The notes under the pieces are model-generated. The model was not told the origin of the DNA, searched no databases, and saw only the letters and a list, made by a program, of their open reading frames with translations. DNA of 64,000 bases from Hydrogenophilales bacterium. GTDB taxonomy: Bacteria; Pseudomonadota; Gammaproteobacteria; Burkholderiales; Thiobacillaceae. Where the stretch lies: NCBI GenBank assembly GCA_016195805.1, contig JACPYT010000002.1, positions 283,363-347,362 of the forward strand, read 5' to 3'. The position numbers were made by a program, and so were the translations under genes. The stretch's first letter is position 1. Every line of letters begins with the position of its first letter. This document shows, piece by piece, positions 18,110 to 25,608 of the stretch.

Positions 18110-18307
18110 TCAGACTCTGACGAAATAGGGGAGCGCGATGAGCGCGATCCCGATTGCGACCAGCAGGATCGTATTGGAAATGAAATAGGGGAAGACCATG
18201 AGGGCCAGCCCACAGAACAGCGGAACGATCGCTTGCTGCTTCTTGCCGTACAGGAAGAATCCAAGGCCGGCCGAGCCGAAAAGCAATCCCCAGAGAAGTG
18301 ACGACAT
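18110..18307 (-). CDS. Small two-helix membrane protein
   Basis: A 65-residue hydrophobic protein starting MSSLLWGLLFGSAGLGFFLYGKK-like at 18307; a TTG two codons earlier is less likely. Two transmembrane helices are apparent (about residues 3-18 and 27-62 with a short turn), separated by a KKQQ loop. Similar short proteins are conserved in proteobacteria, sometimes labelled amino acid transport protein without evidence. It is 79 bases upstream of the lipocalin on the same strand. I cannot assign a function. Confidence 0.65.
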   Translation of the reverse strand: MSSLLWGLLFGSAGLGFFLYGKKQQAIVPLFCGLALMVFPYFISNTILLVAIGIALIALPYFVRV

Positions 18308-18420
18308 GCTCAATTTGGTGTGACCTCACACATTGCCTTAGCGAGTTGCCAAAACCCTATGCCCTTGCAACGGGTCTGTCCAGATCCTTGGCCAGTCTCA
18401 TGCACGCAGGCTCGAATGCA

Positions 18421-19014
18421 TCATCGGACCCAGGCACGATCTGTCAGGTCGGCCACCCGATCCACATCATGCACGATCCCGGGATCGTCCGTCTCGCACC
18501 GCACGATTGCTTCGGGAAAGGCTACCACGATCCGCCGCGCCCCTTCGTCGCCGGTCAGTGCCGTGAGTGGCTCCCCCCACTGGCGGGCAAAGCCTACCGG
18601 GTGTCCCCGGCGCCCCCGGTATTCCGGGACCACGATGCTGCCGCCGGCGCGCAGGGCGGTTGCCACGTGGCTGTAGCTGGCGGGCGCGATGTAGGGCATG
18701 TCCGCCAGCGCGACGATCCAGCCGGCGGCATCCGCAGCGGCGCGGACGCCTGCTGCCAGGCTGTGGCCCATGCCGAGGTGGGCCTCTGCGCTGACCACGA
18801 GTTCGAAGCCTTCTGCCGCCAGCAGGTCCGCCAGCCGGCCGCTGTCCGGCCGCACCACCGCCAGTACGCGGTCGCAGGCCGGGCGCAGGCGGCGGGCTGA
18901 AACCAGTCCCACTGGGGTTGCGTCGGACAATGGGTGCAGCAGCTTGTCGCTGCCGAAGCGGGCGCCGCTGCCGGCCGCCAGCAGGACACCGACGATGGGA
19001 GCCGCCGACGCCAT
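18421..19014 (-). CDS. MobA-like nucleotidyltransferase (molybdopterin cytidylyltransferase type)
   Basis: A 197-residue protein with the nucleotidyltransferase N-terminus VGVLLAAGSGARFGSDKLL (residues 8-26) and the ADMPYI motif near residue 103. Members of this family attach CMP or GMP to molybdenum cofactor; those next to XdhC usually act as MocA-type cytidylyltransferases for xanthine-oxidase-family enzymes. It starts four bases after the stop of the xdhC-like gene and so belongs to the molybdenum hydroxylase operon. Cofactor preference (CTP) is inferred from context. Confidence 0.85.
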   Translation of the reverse strand: MASAAPIVGVLLAAGSGARFGSDKLLHPLSDATPVGLVSARRLRPACDRVLAVVRPDSGRLADLLAAEGFELVVSAEAHLGMGHSLAAGVRAAADAAGWIVALADMPYIAPASYSHVATALRAGGSIVVPEYRGRRGHPVGFARQWGEPLTALTGDEGARRIVVAFPEAIVRCETDDPGIVHDVDRVADLTDRAWVR

Positions 19015-19018
19015 CGGC

Positions 19019-20023
19019 TCAGTCGATGCGGCAGCCGGAACGGTCCGCCGCAGACTGCCGCGCCGCTTCCGGGTTGGTGTGGACGCCGTTCTTGATCGCG
19101 GTGATCTCGGCGAGGATGGAGACGGCGATTTCAGGCGGCGTGCGGCTGCCGATGGGCAGGCCGACCGGCCCATGCAGCCGCGCCACCTCGGCATCCGAGA
19201 GGTCGAAATGCTGCAGCAGTCGCGCACGGCGCTTGGCATTGTTGGCGCGCGAGCCGAGGGCGCCGACGTAGAAGGCCGGCGACTTCAGGGCTTCGAGCAG
19301 GGCCATGTCGTCGAGCTTGGGGTCGTGGGTCAGCGCCACCACGGCGCTGCGGGGATCGAGGCCCAGATCCACAACAATGTTGTCCGGCATTCCCGGCAAC
19401 AGGGTGGCGCCCGGGACGTCCCAGCCGGCGCTGTATTCGATACGGGGGTCGCAGACTAACACCTGGTAGTCCAGCGCTTGGGCCATTGCCGCTAGGTAGC
19501 GGGAGATCTGGCCGGCGCCGATGATTAGCAGGCGCCAGGCCGGACCGTGCAGGGTGGTCAGGTGCCGGCCATCCCAGCTGAGTTGATCGCTGCGGCAGCC
19601 GTCGCGGATGGCCACCGTTCCGGCGTCGAGGTCGACCGTGCGCAGCGCCAGTTGTCCGGCGGCGATACGTTGCGCCAGGTCGTTCAACAAGGCGAGGTCG
19701 GGGGCTGGTTCGATCACCAGTTCGAGGACGCCGCCGCAGGGCAGGCCGAAGCGGTGCGCCTCATCCCGCGTCACGCCGTAGCGTAGGAGGAGTGGCTGGG
19801 TATGGTTGAATTCGCCGGCGGCCATGCGGGCGATCAGATCGTCCTCGATGCAGCCGCCGGATACCGAGCCCTGCACCCGGCCGTCGTCGCGCAGCGCCAT
19901 CCACGCCCCGGGGGGGCGCGGCGCCGAGCCCCAGGTGCGGGCCACGGTGACCAGCGCGAAGCGGTGCCCATCGGCGGCCCAGCGACGGACTGCCGCCAGC
20001 ACCTCGCTGTCCTGGCTGTCCAT
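19019..20023 (-). CDS. XdhC/CoxI family molybdenum-enzyme maturation factor
   Basis: A 334-residue protein with two domains: an N-terminal XdhC/CoxI domain (residues 8-75, ALVTVARTWGSAPRPPGAWM and GSVSGGCIEDD) and a C-terminal Rossmann domain (residues 160-310, LLIIGAGQISRYLAAMA and VVALTHDPKLDDMAL). XdhC proteins bind molybdenum cofactor, take part in its sulfuration and insert it into xanthine dehydrogenase-type enzymes. The start at 20023 lies just after the stop of the catalytic subunit gene. It should serve the large subunit encoded at 20026-22230. Confidence 0.9.
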   Translation of the reverse strand: MDSQDSEVLAAVRRWAADGHRFALVTVARTWGSAPRPPGAWMALRDDGRVQGSVSGGCIEDDLIARMAAGEFNHTQPLLLRYGVTRDEAHRFGLPCGGVLELVIEPAPDLALLNDLAQRIAAGQLALRTVDLDAGTVAIRDGCRSDQLSWDGRHLTTLHGPAWRLLIIGAGQISRYLAAMAQALDYQVLVCDPRIEYSAGWDVPGATLLPGMPDNIVVDLGLDPRSAVVALTHDPKLDDMALLEALKSPAFYVGALGSRANNAKRRARLLQHFDLSDAEVARLHGPVGLPIGSRTPPEIAVSILAEITAIKNGVHTNPEAARQSAADRSGCRID

Positions 20024-20025
20024 GC

Positions 20026-22230
20026 TCAGGCGGCCAGGTCGGCGGGGTTGAAGGGCAGGCGCGTGAGATGCTTGCCGGTCGCGGCAGCGATGGCGTTGGC
20101 CACGGCCGGCGCGGCAGGTGGCACGCCGGGCTCGCCAATGCCGGTGGGCGCGGCGGTCGAGGGCACGATATGTACCTCCACCGTCGGCATCTCGTGGATG
20201 CGCAGGGGCGGATAGCCATCGAAATTGCCCTGCTCGACGCGCCCTGCCTTGAGGGTGATCTCGCCATGCAGGGCGGCCGACAGGGCAAAGCCGACGGCCC
20301 CTTCGACCTGGGCACGGACGTTGTCCGGGTTGATGGCGATGCCGCAATCCACCGCGCAGACCATGCGGTCAACCTTGACGCTGCCGTCCCTGGCGACCGT
20401 CACCTCGGCCACCTCGGCGACGAAGGTGTTGAAGGACTCATGTACCGCCACGCCGCGGCCGCGGCGTTCGCCCGGCTTGCCCGGCTTGAGCGGCGTGCCC
20501 CAGCCCGCCTTCTCGGCCGCCAGTTTCAGCACGCCGGCATGGCGCGGATGCTGGGCGAGGAGTTCCTGGCGCAGCGCCACGGGATCCTTGCCCATCGCCG
20601 CGGCCACCTGGTCGAGGAAGGTCTCGGTGGAGTAGGCGGTGTGGGAGGAGCCCACCGAGCGCCACCACAGCACCGGCACCGGGATGTCCTGCGGGGTGTG
20701 CAGGTCCACCTTCAGGTTGGGAATGGCGTAGGGCAGGTTGGCGGCGCCCTCCACCGACACCAGATCGACGCCATCCTTGATCATGCCGCTTGCAAAGGGG
20801 GAGCCGGCCATGATCGACTGGCCCACTAGGCGGTGGCGCCAGCCGGTCAGCCTGCCGTCGCCGTCCACCGCCGCCTCCAGCGCATGGTGGAACAGCGGCC
20901 GGTAGTAGCCTGCGCGCATGTCGTCCTCGCGCATCCAGACCAGCTTCACCGGCGCGCGGCCGTTGATTGCCTTGACGATGTGGGCGGCCTCCAGCACGTA
21001 GTCGGAATGGCTGCTGGCACGGCGGCCGAAGCTGCCGCCGGCATACAGCATGTGGATGCTCACCTGTTCCGGCTTGAGGCCGAACAGGCCGGCCAGGGCG
21101 TGCTGGTCGCCGGTCTGCATCTGCTCGCCGTTCCATACCTCGCAGCCCCCGTCGCCGAGCCGGATCACGCAGTTCATCGGCTCCATCGCGGCGTGTGCCA
21201 GGTAGGGGAAGTCGTAGCTGGCGCGGACCACCTTGGCTGCCTTGCCGAAGGCCTGGTCCGGGTCGCCGCTCTGGTGTGCGACGAGGCCAGGCGTCTTCGC
21301 CAGTTCCCGGTAGCGGGCGAGAATCTCGTCGCTGCCGAGCGTGAAGGCATGGCTTTCGTCCCAGCTTACCGAGAGGGCGTCGCGACCCTTCTTCGCGCTC
21401 CAGGTGTCGGTGGCCAGCACGGCCACGCCCTGGGGAATCTGCACCACGTCGACCACGCCCTTCACCGACTTGGCGCGGCCGGCGTCGAAGGATTTGACCG
21501 TGGCGCCGAAGCGCGGCGGATGCGCCACCACCGCAACCAGCATGCCCGGCAGCTGCACGTCCTGGGTGAAGCGGGCCTGGCCGTTGGTCTTGTCGAAGCT
21601 ATCCTTGCGCTTGACCGCTTTGCCGACTAGGCGGAAATCCTTGGGATCCTTCAGTTTCAGGTCGGTGGGCACGGGCTGCTTCGCTGCCAGCTCCGCCAGT
21701 TCGCCGAACGTGGCCCGGTGCTTCGATTTCGCGTGGCTGACCACGCCGTCGCGCACGGCGATCTCGGCGGCGGGCACGCTCCATTGCTGCGCGGCGGCGC
21801 CGACCAGCATGGCGCGGCCGGCCGCGCCGGCCTTGCGTAGTTGTTCCCAGGAATTGGCCATCGCGGTGCTGCCACCGGTGCCCTGGGCGGGCCCCCAGAA
21901 CAAGTTGTTGTAGCGCTTGGCGTCGGCCGGCGCGCCTTCGATGCGCACCGTCTTCCAGTCCGCATCCAGTTCCTCCGCCAGGATGGTGGCGAGCCCGGTG
22001 TAGGTGCCCTGGCCCATTTCCAGGTGCTTGGAGATCACCGTCACGGTATTGTCGGTGCCGATGCGGAGGAAGGCATTGGGCTCGAAATGGATCGGGCCGA
22101 TTGCGCCTTCGCCGGCCTTGCCGGGGCCGGCGGCCGCAGCATCGGCAAGGCCGGGCAGGAAAAATCCGAGCGTGAGGCCAGCGCTGCCCTGCAGGAAACG
22201 ACGGCGGCTGAGGTTTTCGAGTGTGTTCAT
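20026..22230 (-). CDS. Molybdenum hydroxylase large subunit (IorB/aldehyde oxidase type), Tat-exported
   Basis: A 734-residue catalytic subunit of the xanthine dehydrogenase family, closest in layout to isoquinoline 1-oxidoreductase beta subunit and related periplasmic aldehyde dehydrogenases. The N-terminus has a twin-arginine signal ([11 protein letters not shown], residues 8-18) with a hydrophobic stretch. Molybdenum cofactor binding blocks include [19 protein letters not shown] and [10 protein letters not shown], and the [16 protein letters not shown] segment near the C-terminus carries the expected catalytic glutamate. The preceding gene encodes the [2Fe-2S] subunit. No cytochrome c subunit is present nearby, although such partners are common. 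The substrate is unknown. Confidence 0.9.
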   Translation of the reverse strand: MNTLENLSRRRFLQGSAGLTLGFFLPGLADAAAAGPGKAGEGAIGPIHFEPNAFLRIGTDNTVTVISKHLEMGQGTYTGLATILAEELDADWKTVRIEGAPADAKRYNNLFWGPAQGTGGSTAMANSWEQLRKAGAAGRAMLVGAAAQQWSVPAAEIAVRDGVVSHAKSKHRATFGELAELAAKQPVPTDLKLKDPKDFRLVGKAVKRKDSFDKTNGQARFTQDVQLPGMLVAVVAHPPRFGATVKSFDAGRAKSVKGVVDVVQIPQGVAVLATDTWSAKKGRDALSVSWDESHAFTLGSDEILARYRELAKTPGLVAHQSGDPDQAFGKAAKVVRASYDFPYLAHAAMEPMNCVIRLGDGGCEVWNGEQMQTGDQHALAGLFGLKPEQVSIHMLYAGGSFGRRASSHSDYVLEAAHIVKAINGRAPVKLVWMREDDMRAGYYRPLFHHALEAAVDGDGRLTGWRHRLVGQSIMAGSPFASGMIKDGVDLVSVEGAANLPYAIPNLKVDLHTPQDIPVPVLWWRSVGSSHTAYSTETFLDQVAAAMGKDPVALRQELLAQHPRHAGVLKLAAEKAGWGTPLKPGKPGERRGRGVAVHESFNTFVAEVAEVTVARDGSVKVDRMVCAVDCGIAINPDNVRAQVEGAVGFALSAALHGEITLKAGRVEQGNFDGYPPLRIHEMPTVEVHIVPSTAAPTGIGEPGVPPAAPAVANAIAAATGKHLTRLPFNPADLAA

Positions 22231-22239
22231 CGCGCGCTC

Positions 22240-22698
22240 CTAGACGAGGGCCTTGGCGGCTTCGTGGATCGCCGCGCGGATGCGGACATAGGTCGCGCAA
22301 CGGCACAGGTTGCCGGACATGGCGTTGTCGATGTCAGTGTCGCTGGGCTTGCGGTTCTGGCTCAGGAGCGCCACCGCGCTCATGATCTGGCCGGACTGAC
22401 AGTAGCCGCACTGCACCACGTCCAGCTTGCGCCAGGCCGCCTGCACCACCTTGCCGATGCGCTGCTTGTCCACTGCCTCGATGGTGGTGACCTTGCGGCC
22501 GGCCACCGCTGACACCGGTACCGAGCAGGAACGCATCGGCGAGCCATCCACCAGCACCGTACAGGCACCGCAGAGCGCCTCGCCGCAGCCGTATTTGGTG
22601 CCTGTCAGCTGCAGCGTGTCGCGTAGCGCCCACAGCAGCGGCGTATCGGGCGCAACATCGAGTTGCTGCAGGTTGCCATTCACGTTGAGTTGGATCAT
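22240..22698 (-). CDS. [2Fe-2S] subunit of molybdenum hydroxylase (IorA type)
   Basis: A 152-residue small subunit with two [2Fe-2S] clusters. The plant-type ferredoxin cluster uses [12 protein letters not shown] (near residues 38-49) with a further Cys at CSVPVS, and the C-terminal cluster uses CGYCQSGQ and CRCATY. It passes electrons from the molybdenum site. The ATG at 22698 is preceded by GAGGAGT; an in-frame TTG two codons upstream is less likely. It has no signal peptide, which fits the known pattern that this subunit is exported bound to its Tat-targeted partner. It opens the operon that continues with the large subunit, XdhC and the MobA-like gene. Confidence 0.92.
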   Translation of the reverse strand: MIQLNVNGNLQQLDVAPDTPLLWALRDTLQLTGTKYGCGEALCGACTVLVDGSPMRSCSVPVSAVAGRKVTTIEAVDKQRIGKVVQAAWRKLDVVQCGYCQSGQIMSAVALLSQNRKPSDTDIDNAMSGNLCRCATYVRIRAAIHEAAKALV

Positions 22699-22824
22699 GG
22701 GCAAGACTCCTCAGAGGATAAATGAGCACCGCAGCAACCCCGGCGGCTGGCGAAGGCTGAATGCATCCGATGACAGCGTCACACTGATCCGATCATTCTA
22801 GAAGATCAATCGAAAGGGATTTGT

Positions 22825-23088
22825 TTAATTTTGCGCCCCGGGGTGCGCGGGTGAACGTTTTCTGCGGAGGTTGCCTTGCCACTGGCATCCAGGCTGCGTG
22901 CAGCGAAACCGGCGCTGTCTGACGAACAGGTTCAGGATCCGGTCGATGAAGCGGCGGCGGATACGGATCAGGCCGGACTGCCCGCAGATCGGGCATGCGT
23001 ATGCGTCGGGGCTGGCATCGTTGGGTGACGGTTCGGCGCTGTTTTCCAGGGCATAGGCGTTCGCGGTCGAGCGGGCATGATTGATCAT
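22825..23088 (-). CDS. Small zinc-ribbon protein
   Basis: An 87-residue protein starting at the ATG at 23088, with GGGGAGA as ribosome site. Two cysteine pairs, Cys32/Cys35 in CPICGQSG and Cys63/Cys68 in CTQPGCQW, flank a very basic stretch (IRIRRRFIDRILNLFVRQRRFR), a typical zinc-ribbon arrangement. The basic character, including the C-terminus GNLRRKRS, suggests nucleic-acid or membrane-surface contact, but no function is known. Its ribosome-binding site lies inside a perfect 10-bp hairpin just upstream (see 23092-23119), so translation may be controlled. Confidence 0.65.
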   Translation of the reverse strand: MINHARSTANAYALENSAEPSPNDASPDAYACPICGQSGLIRIRRRFIDRILNLFVRQRRFRCTQPGCQWQGNLRRKRSPAHPGAQN

Positions 23089-23091
23089 GCC

Positions 23092-23119
23092 GATCTCCCC
23101 GGGAAGATTCGGGGAGATC
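23092..23119 (-). promoter_or_regulatory. 5'-UTR hairpin covering the ribosome site of the zinc-ribbon gene
   Basis: On the minus strand GATCTCCCCG and CGGGGAGATC form a perfect 10-bp stem with an 8-nt loop, and the ATG follows three bases after the stem. The second arm contains the Shine-Dalgarno sequence GGGGAG. In the mRNA this would hide the ribosome site. Such structures act as RNA thermometers or as switches opened by a protein or an alternative fold. The structure is visible directly; regulation is inference. Confidence 0.55.
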
Positions 23120-23308
23120 TCAGGCGATGCCGAAAAAAACAGGGGCGTTGGATCACGTCTGGAATACGAAAGTATCAATGCAGCCAGGCTGCTTGCTGGA
23201 ATTGACCTGCGTGGGGCAGGCCGGTTCCGTGCCAGCGAGACATCCAGCGCAGTCGTGGACGCCGGTTGGCAAGCTTCATGGCTCACCTGCACGACCGCGA
23301 TGCGCGGA

Positions 23309-24364
23309 TCAGCGCGGTGTACTTGGCGGCGTTGCGTCGTTGGCCTCGATGCCATAGGGCTCGAAGTCATATTTTTCCGGCTTGATGGCAGCGATGATGT
23401 GGTCGAGGCTGGGTGCGTCCGCATTGACGGGCACGGGAATGACCTGCTTGGCTTCAACAACCTGCTGCACGCGATCCCAGTTGATTTTCGGCGTATAGCG
23501 CGTCAATGCTTCCATCGCCAGCATGAACAGCCCCCCCTCGGGGCTGGGATACTCGACTATCGGGCTGGACACGCTGAGGTAGAGCAGAGAACCTCTTTCG
23601 CCCACCATCACCGGCTGGTTGATGAAACGCACGGGTGTGCCGACGGGCACGTCCGGAAAAAGGGCGGCAGCATTCTCCGGATACAAATGAAGGCAGCCGT
23701 GGCTCACTTGCATGCCTACCCCCCAGGGGCGGTTGGTGCCGTGAATGAAGATTTGCGAGAATCCGGTTTCCAGGGCGAGCATGCCCATGGGGTTGTTGGG
23801 GCCTGGCGGAAAGTAATCCGGGAAGTTGGTCTCACCCTGGTTGCGGTGTTCCGCCTGAATGTCCTTGGGGACGATCCAGGAAGGGTCCTTTTCCTTGGCG
23901 ATGATGCGGGTGCTGCCCAAAGGCGTGGACCACCCCGGGCGCGAAATCCCGACAGGGTAGGTGACCACCGTCGCCGGCTCGTTGGCCTTGTGGCGGGGGA
24001 AATAGTAAAGTCGACGCTGAGGAATGTTCACGATGATGCCGACCCAAGGTTGCGGCGGCAGGATGAATTCGGTGGGCACGACAACTCGGGTTCCCTCGCC
24101 GGGGAGCCAGACCGAAACACTGGGATTGGCGAGGGTGATTTCCTCGTAGCCGAGGTCATAATGGCGGGCGATGTCCAGCAAGGTGTTGCGCGAGTCGGCG
24201 GTCACCACATGAATTTGACCGACGATCGTGCTGCCATCGGTGGGCAGGGGAAATGTCGCTCCCCATCCGGGAGCGGCCCAAAACAGAAGCAACAGCACAA
24301 GCCTGTGCAAACCGGAAACCGGGCGCAGGGGTGCGGGTAGCGTTAAACAAGGCTTTGATTTCAT
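23309..24364 (-). CDS. L,D-transpeptidase with LysM domain (ErfK/YbiS family)
   Basis: A 351-residue secreted protein with an N-terminal signal peptide (hydrophobic core LHRLVLLLLFWAAPGWG). A LysM-like peptidoglycan-binding domain covers about residues 48-98 (VVTADSRNTLLDIARHYDLGYEEITLANP). The YkuD catalytic domain spans about 105-240 and contains the catalytic histidine in IFIHGTN and the nucleophilic cysteine in VSHGCLHL, where the Arg common after the Cys motif is His. E. coli relatives ErfK, YbiS and YcfS link the C-terminal lysine of Braun lipoprotein to peptidoglycan. The gene diverges from a second L,D-transpeptidase with only nine bases between the starts. Confidence 0.9.
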   Translation of the reverse strand: MKSKPCLTLPAPLRPVSGLHRLVLLLLFWAAPGWGATFPLPTDGSTIVGQIHVVTADSRNTLLDIARHYDLGYEEITLANPSVSVWLPGEGTRVVVPTEFILPPQPWVGIIVNIPQRRLYYFPRHKANEPATVVTYPVGISRPGWSTPLGSTRIIAKEKDPSWIVPKDIQAEHRNQGETNFPDYFPPGPNNPMGMLALETGFSQIFIHGTNRPWGVGMQVSHGCLHLYPENAAALFPDVPVGTPVRFINQPVMVGERGSLLYLSVSSPIVEYPSPEGGLFMLAMEALTRYTPKINWDRVQQVVEAKQVIPVPVNADAPSLDHIIAAIKPEKYDFEPYGIEANDATPPSTPR

Positions 24365-24373
24365 AGACTGCTC

Positions 24374-24946
24374 ATGAGGGTTGTTTCGTTGCGACGTTGT
24401 TTAGCTGCGTTGTTGGTCGCCGTTGTCGTGTGGATACCCGCTGTCTCCTGGGCAAGCGGGGGACAACCCTGGATCCTGGTGGATACCCAGGCGCTTACCC
24501 TGACCGTTCTCTCCGCGGAAAACCACGTCCTGGTTCGTTTCCACAATATTTCCATCGGGAGCGGCGGCGCTGCAGAATCGCATCGCCGGGGTGACGAGAC
24601 CACGCCGCGCGGCGTTTTTCATGTGACCTGGGTCGATCGCCACAGTCGTTTCGACACGTTCTACGGGCTTGATTATCCCTCAGCGCACATCGCCCGCCGC
24701 GCTTATGTCGAGGGAAACATCAGCGAGGCAGAATTTGACGCCATCATGCAGGCCTTGCGGCACCGTCGCACCCCGCCCCAGAACACGCCGCTCGGCGGAC
24801 AACTGGGTATTCACGGTCTGGGCCGCGGCGATCCCAGCGTCCAGCAGGCAGTCAACTGGACCGACGGCTGCGTGGCGCTGACCAACCGGCAACTCCGGCT
24901 GCTTTCGCGCTGGATAGACGTGGGTAGCCGAGTGGTCATCCGCTGA
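24374..24946 (+). CDS. Short L,D-transpeptidase (YkuD domain)
   Basis: A 190-residue protein with a signal peptide (CLAALLVAVVVWIPAVSWA) and one YkuD domain. The active site reads LGIHGLGRGD, then VNWTDGCVALTN near residue 166, with the cysteine as nucleophile; TDGC replaces the usual SHGC, a variant known in one branch of the family. It should act in the periplasm on peptidoglycan. No LysM or other binding domain is present. No good ribosome site precedes the ATG, and the start lies nine bases from the divergent start of the LysM-type enzyme, so its promoter must lie inside that gene or the true start is further in. Confidence 0.85.
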   Translation: MRVVSLRRCLAALLVAVVVWIPAVSWASGGQPWILVDTQALTLTVLSAENHVLVRFHNISIGSGGAAESHRRGDETTPRGVFHVTWVDRHSRFDTFYGLDYPSAHIARRAYVEGNISEAEFDAIMQALRHRRTPPQNTPLGGQLGIHGLGRGDPSVQQAVNWTDGCVALTNRQLRLLSRWIDVGSRVVIR

Positions 24947-25053
24947 AATCCGGAACCGCTCGTCGAGGCAGAAACCCAAGCATCGCCATGTATGCGCATG
25001 CCGCATGGCGTCAGAGGACAGATGATGCCTGAGGCACCACCGCCCTCCTGCCC

Positions 25054-25072
25054 TGCAGAAATTATTTCTGCA
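25054..25072. repeat. Perfect palindrome over the stop codon of the lipoprotein gene
   Basis: TGCAGAAAT and ATTTCTGCA form perfect 9-base arms around a single T, overlapping the last codons and stop of the Lpp-like gene. In RNA it would form a short hairpin. No T-run follows on the minus strand, so it is not a standard intrinsic terminator. It may protect the 3' end of the mRNA. Confidence 0.4.
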
Positions 25073-25400
25073 TCGTCTTCTTGAACATCCGGTCGATTTT
25101 CTCGGCCAGCTTCTCGACTTCGGCTTTTGCCGACTCGGCTGTGGAATTGGCTTGATCGGCAGTCGACTTGGCAGCGTTGGCGTTGGCGTTGGCTTCATCG
25201 GCCTTCTGCGATGCCTGGGCGGCCGCAGCTTTGGCGGCGTTGGCGTTGGCGTCGGCCTCGTTGGCCTTCTGCAATGCCTGATCCGCCGTGCTCTGGGCTT
25301 TGTTCAGATTGTCGGTCGTGGCGCAACCACCCAACAACGCAACGCAAAAAAGCGAGGTGCCAAGAAGGGAAAGGGTTTTGTACGAGCGTGCTTGGTTCAT
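25062..25400 (-). CDS. Enlarged Lpp/OprI-like outer-membrane lipoprotein ending in lysine
   Basis: A 112-residue lipoprotein with GGAGC upstream of the ATG. Signal peptide and lipobox LLGGC give lipidated Cys26 and an 87-residue mature chain, longer than E. coli Lpp (58) or Pseudomonas OprI (64). The mature part is an Ala-rich coiled coil without proline or glycine. Residues 44-64 and 65-85 are tandem 21-residue (three-heptad) copies, 15 of 21 identical. The C-terminus (DRMFKKTMQK) resembles that of OprI and ends in lysine, the residue joined to peptidoglycan in Lpp. Two L,D-transpeptidase genes lie next to it. A structural tether role is a strong inference. Confidence 0.85.
   Translation of the reverse strand: MNQARSYKTLSLLGTSLFCVALLGGCATTDNLNKAQSTADQALQKANEADANANAAKAAAAQASQKADEANANANAAKSTADQANSTAESAKAEVEKLAEKIDRMFKKTMQK
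25146..25271 (-). repeat. Tandem 63-bp in-frame duplication inside the lipoprotein gene
   Basis: Two adjacent 63-base units (25209-25271 and 25146-25208) encode 21-residue copies that each begin QKA and share the core NANAAK. The repeated GTTGGCGTTGGCG pattern is visible in the DNA. A unit of exactly three heptads would lengthen the coiled coil without breaking its register. Confidence 0.8.
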
Positions 25401-25510
25401 ATTTTTGCTCCAAATTTAAAGTTCTTAGAAAACGCCGCTCAAGCTAAACGCGGCTGGGCTGTTACCCGGTCAGCCCGCCAGAATGCGGACTTCCCGAGAC
25501 GCTTACATAC

Positions 25511-25539
25511 AATATAAGCAGGACATGTAGAAATGAAAA
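25511..25539 (-). promoter_or_regulatory. Candidate sigma-70 promoter of the lipoprotein gene
   Basis: On the minus strand TTTTCA and TATATT are separated by exactly 17 bases, about 110 bases upstream of the lipoprotein start, in an AT-rich patch within otherwise GC-rich DNA. The match is partial, so this is a candidate only. Confidence 0.35.
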
Positions 25540-25608
25540 CCGGATTTTGGTTCCTCGGTCGAAGGCATGAAACATAAAAAGTTCCGCTTTCATGACAGAA
25601 AGTCCTGT

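Noticed and set aside
25146..25271. Possible CRISPR or satellite array because of repeated GTTGGCG blocks
   Set aside because: The repeats are in frame within a coiled-coil lipoprotein and have no spacers.
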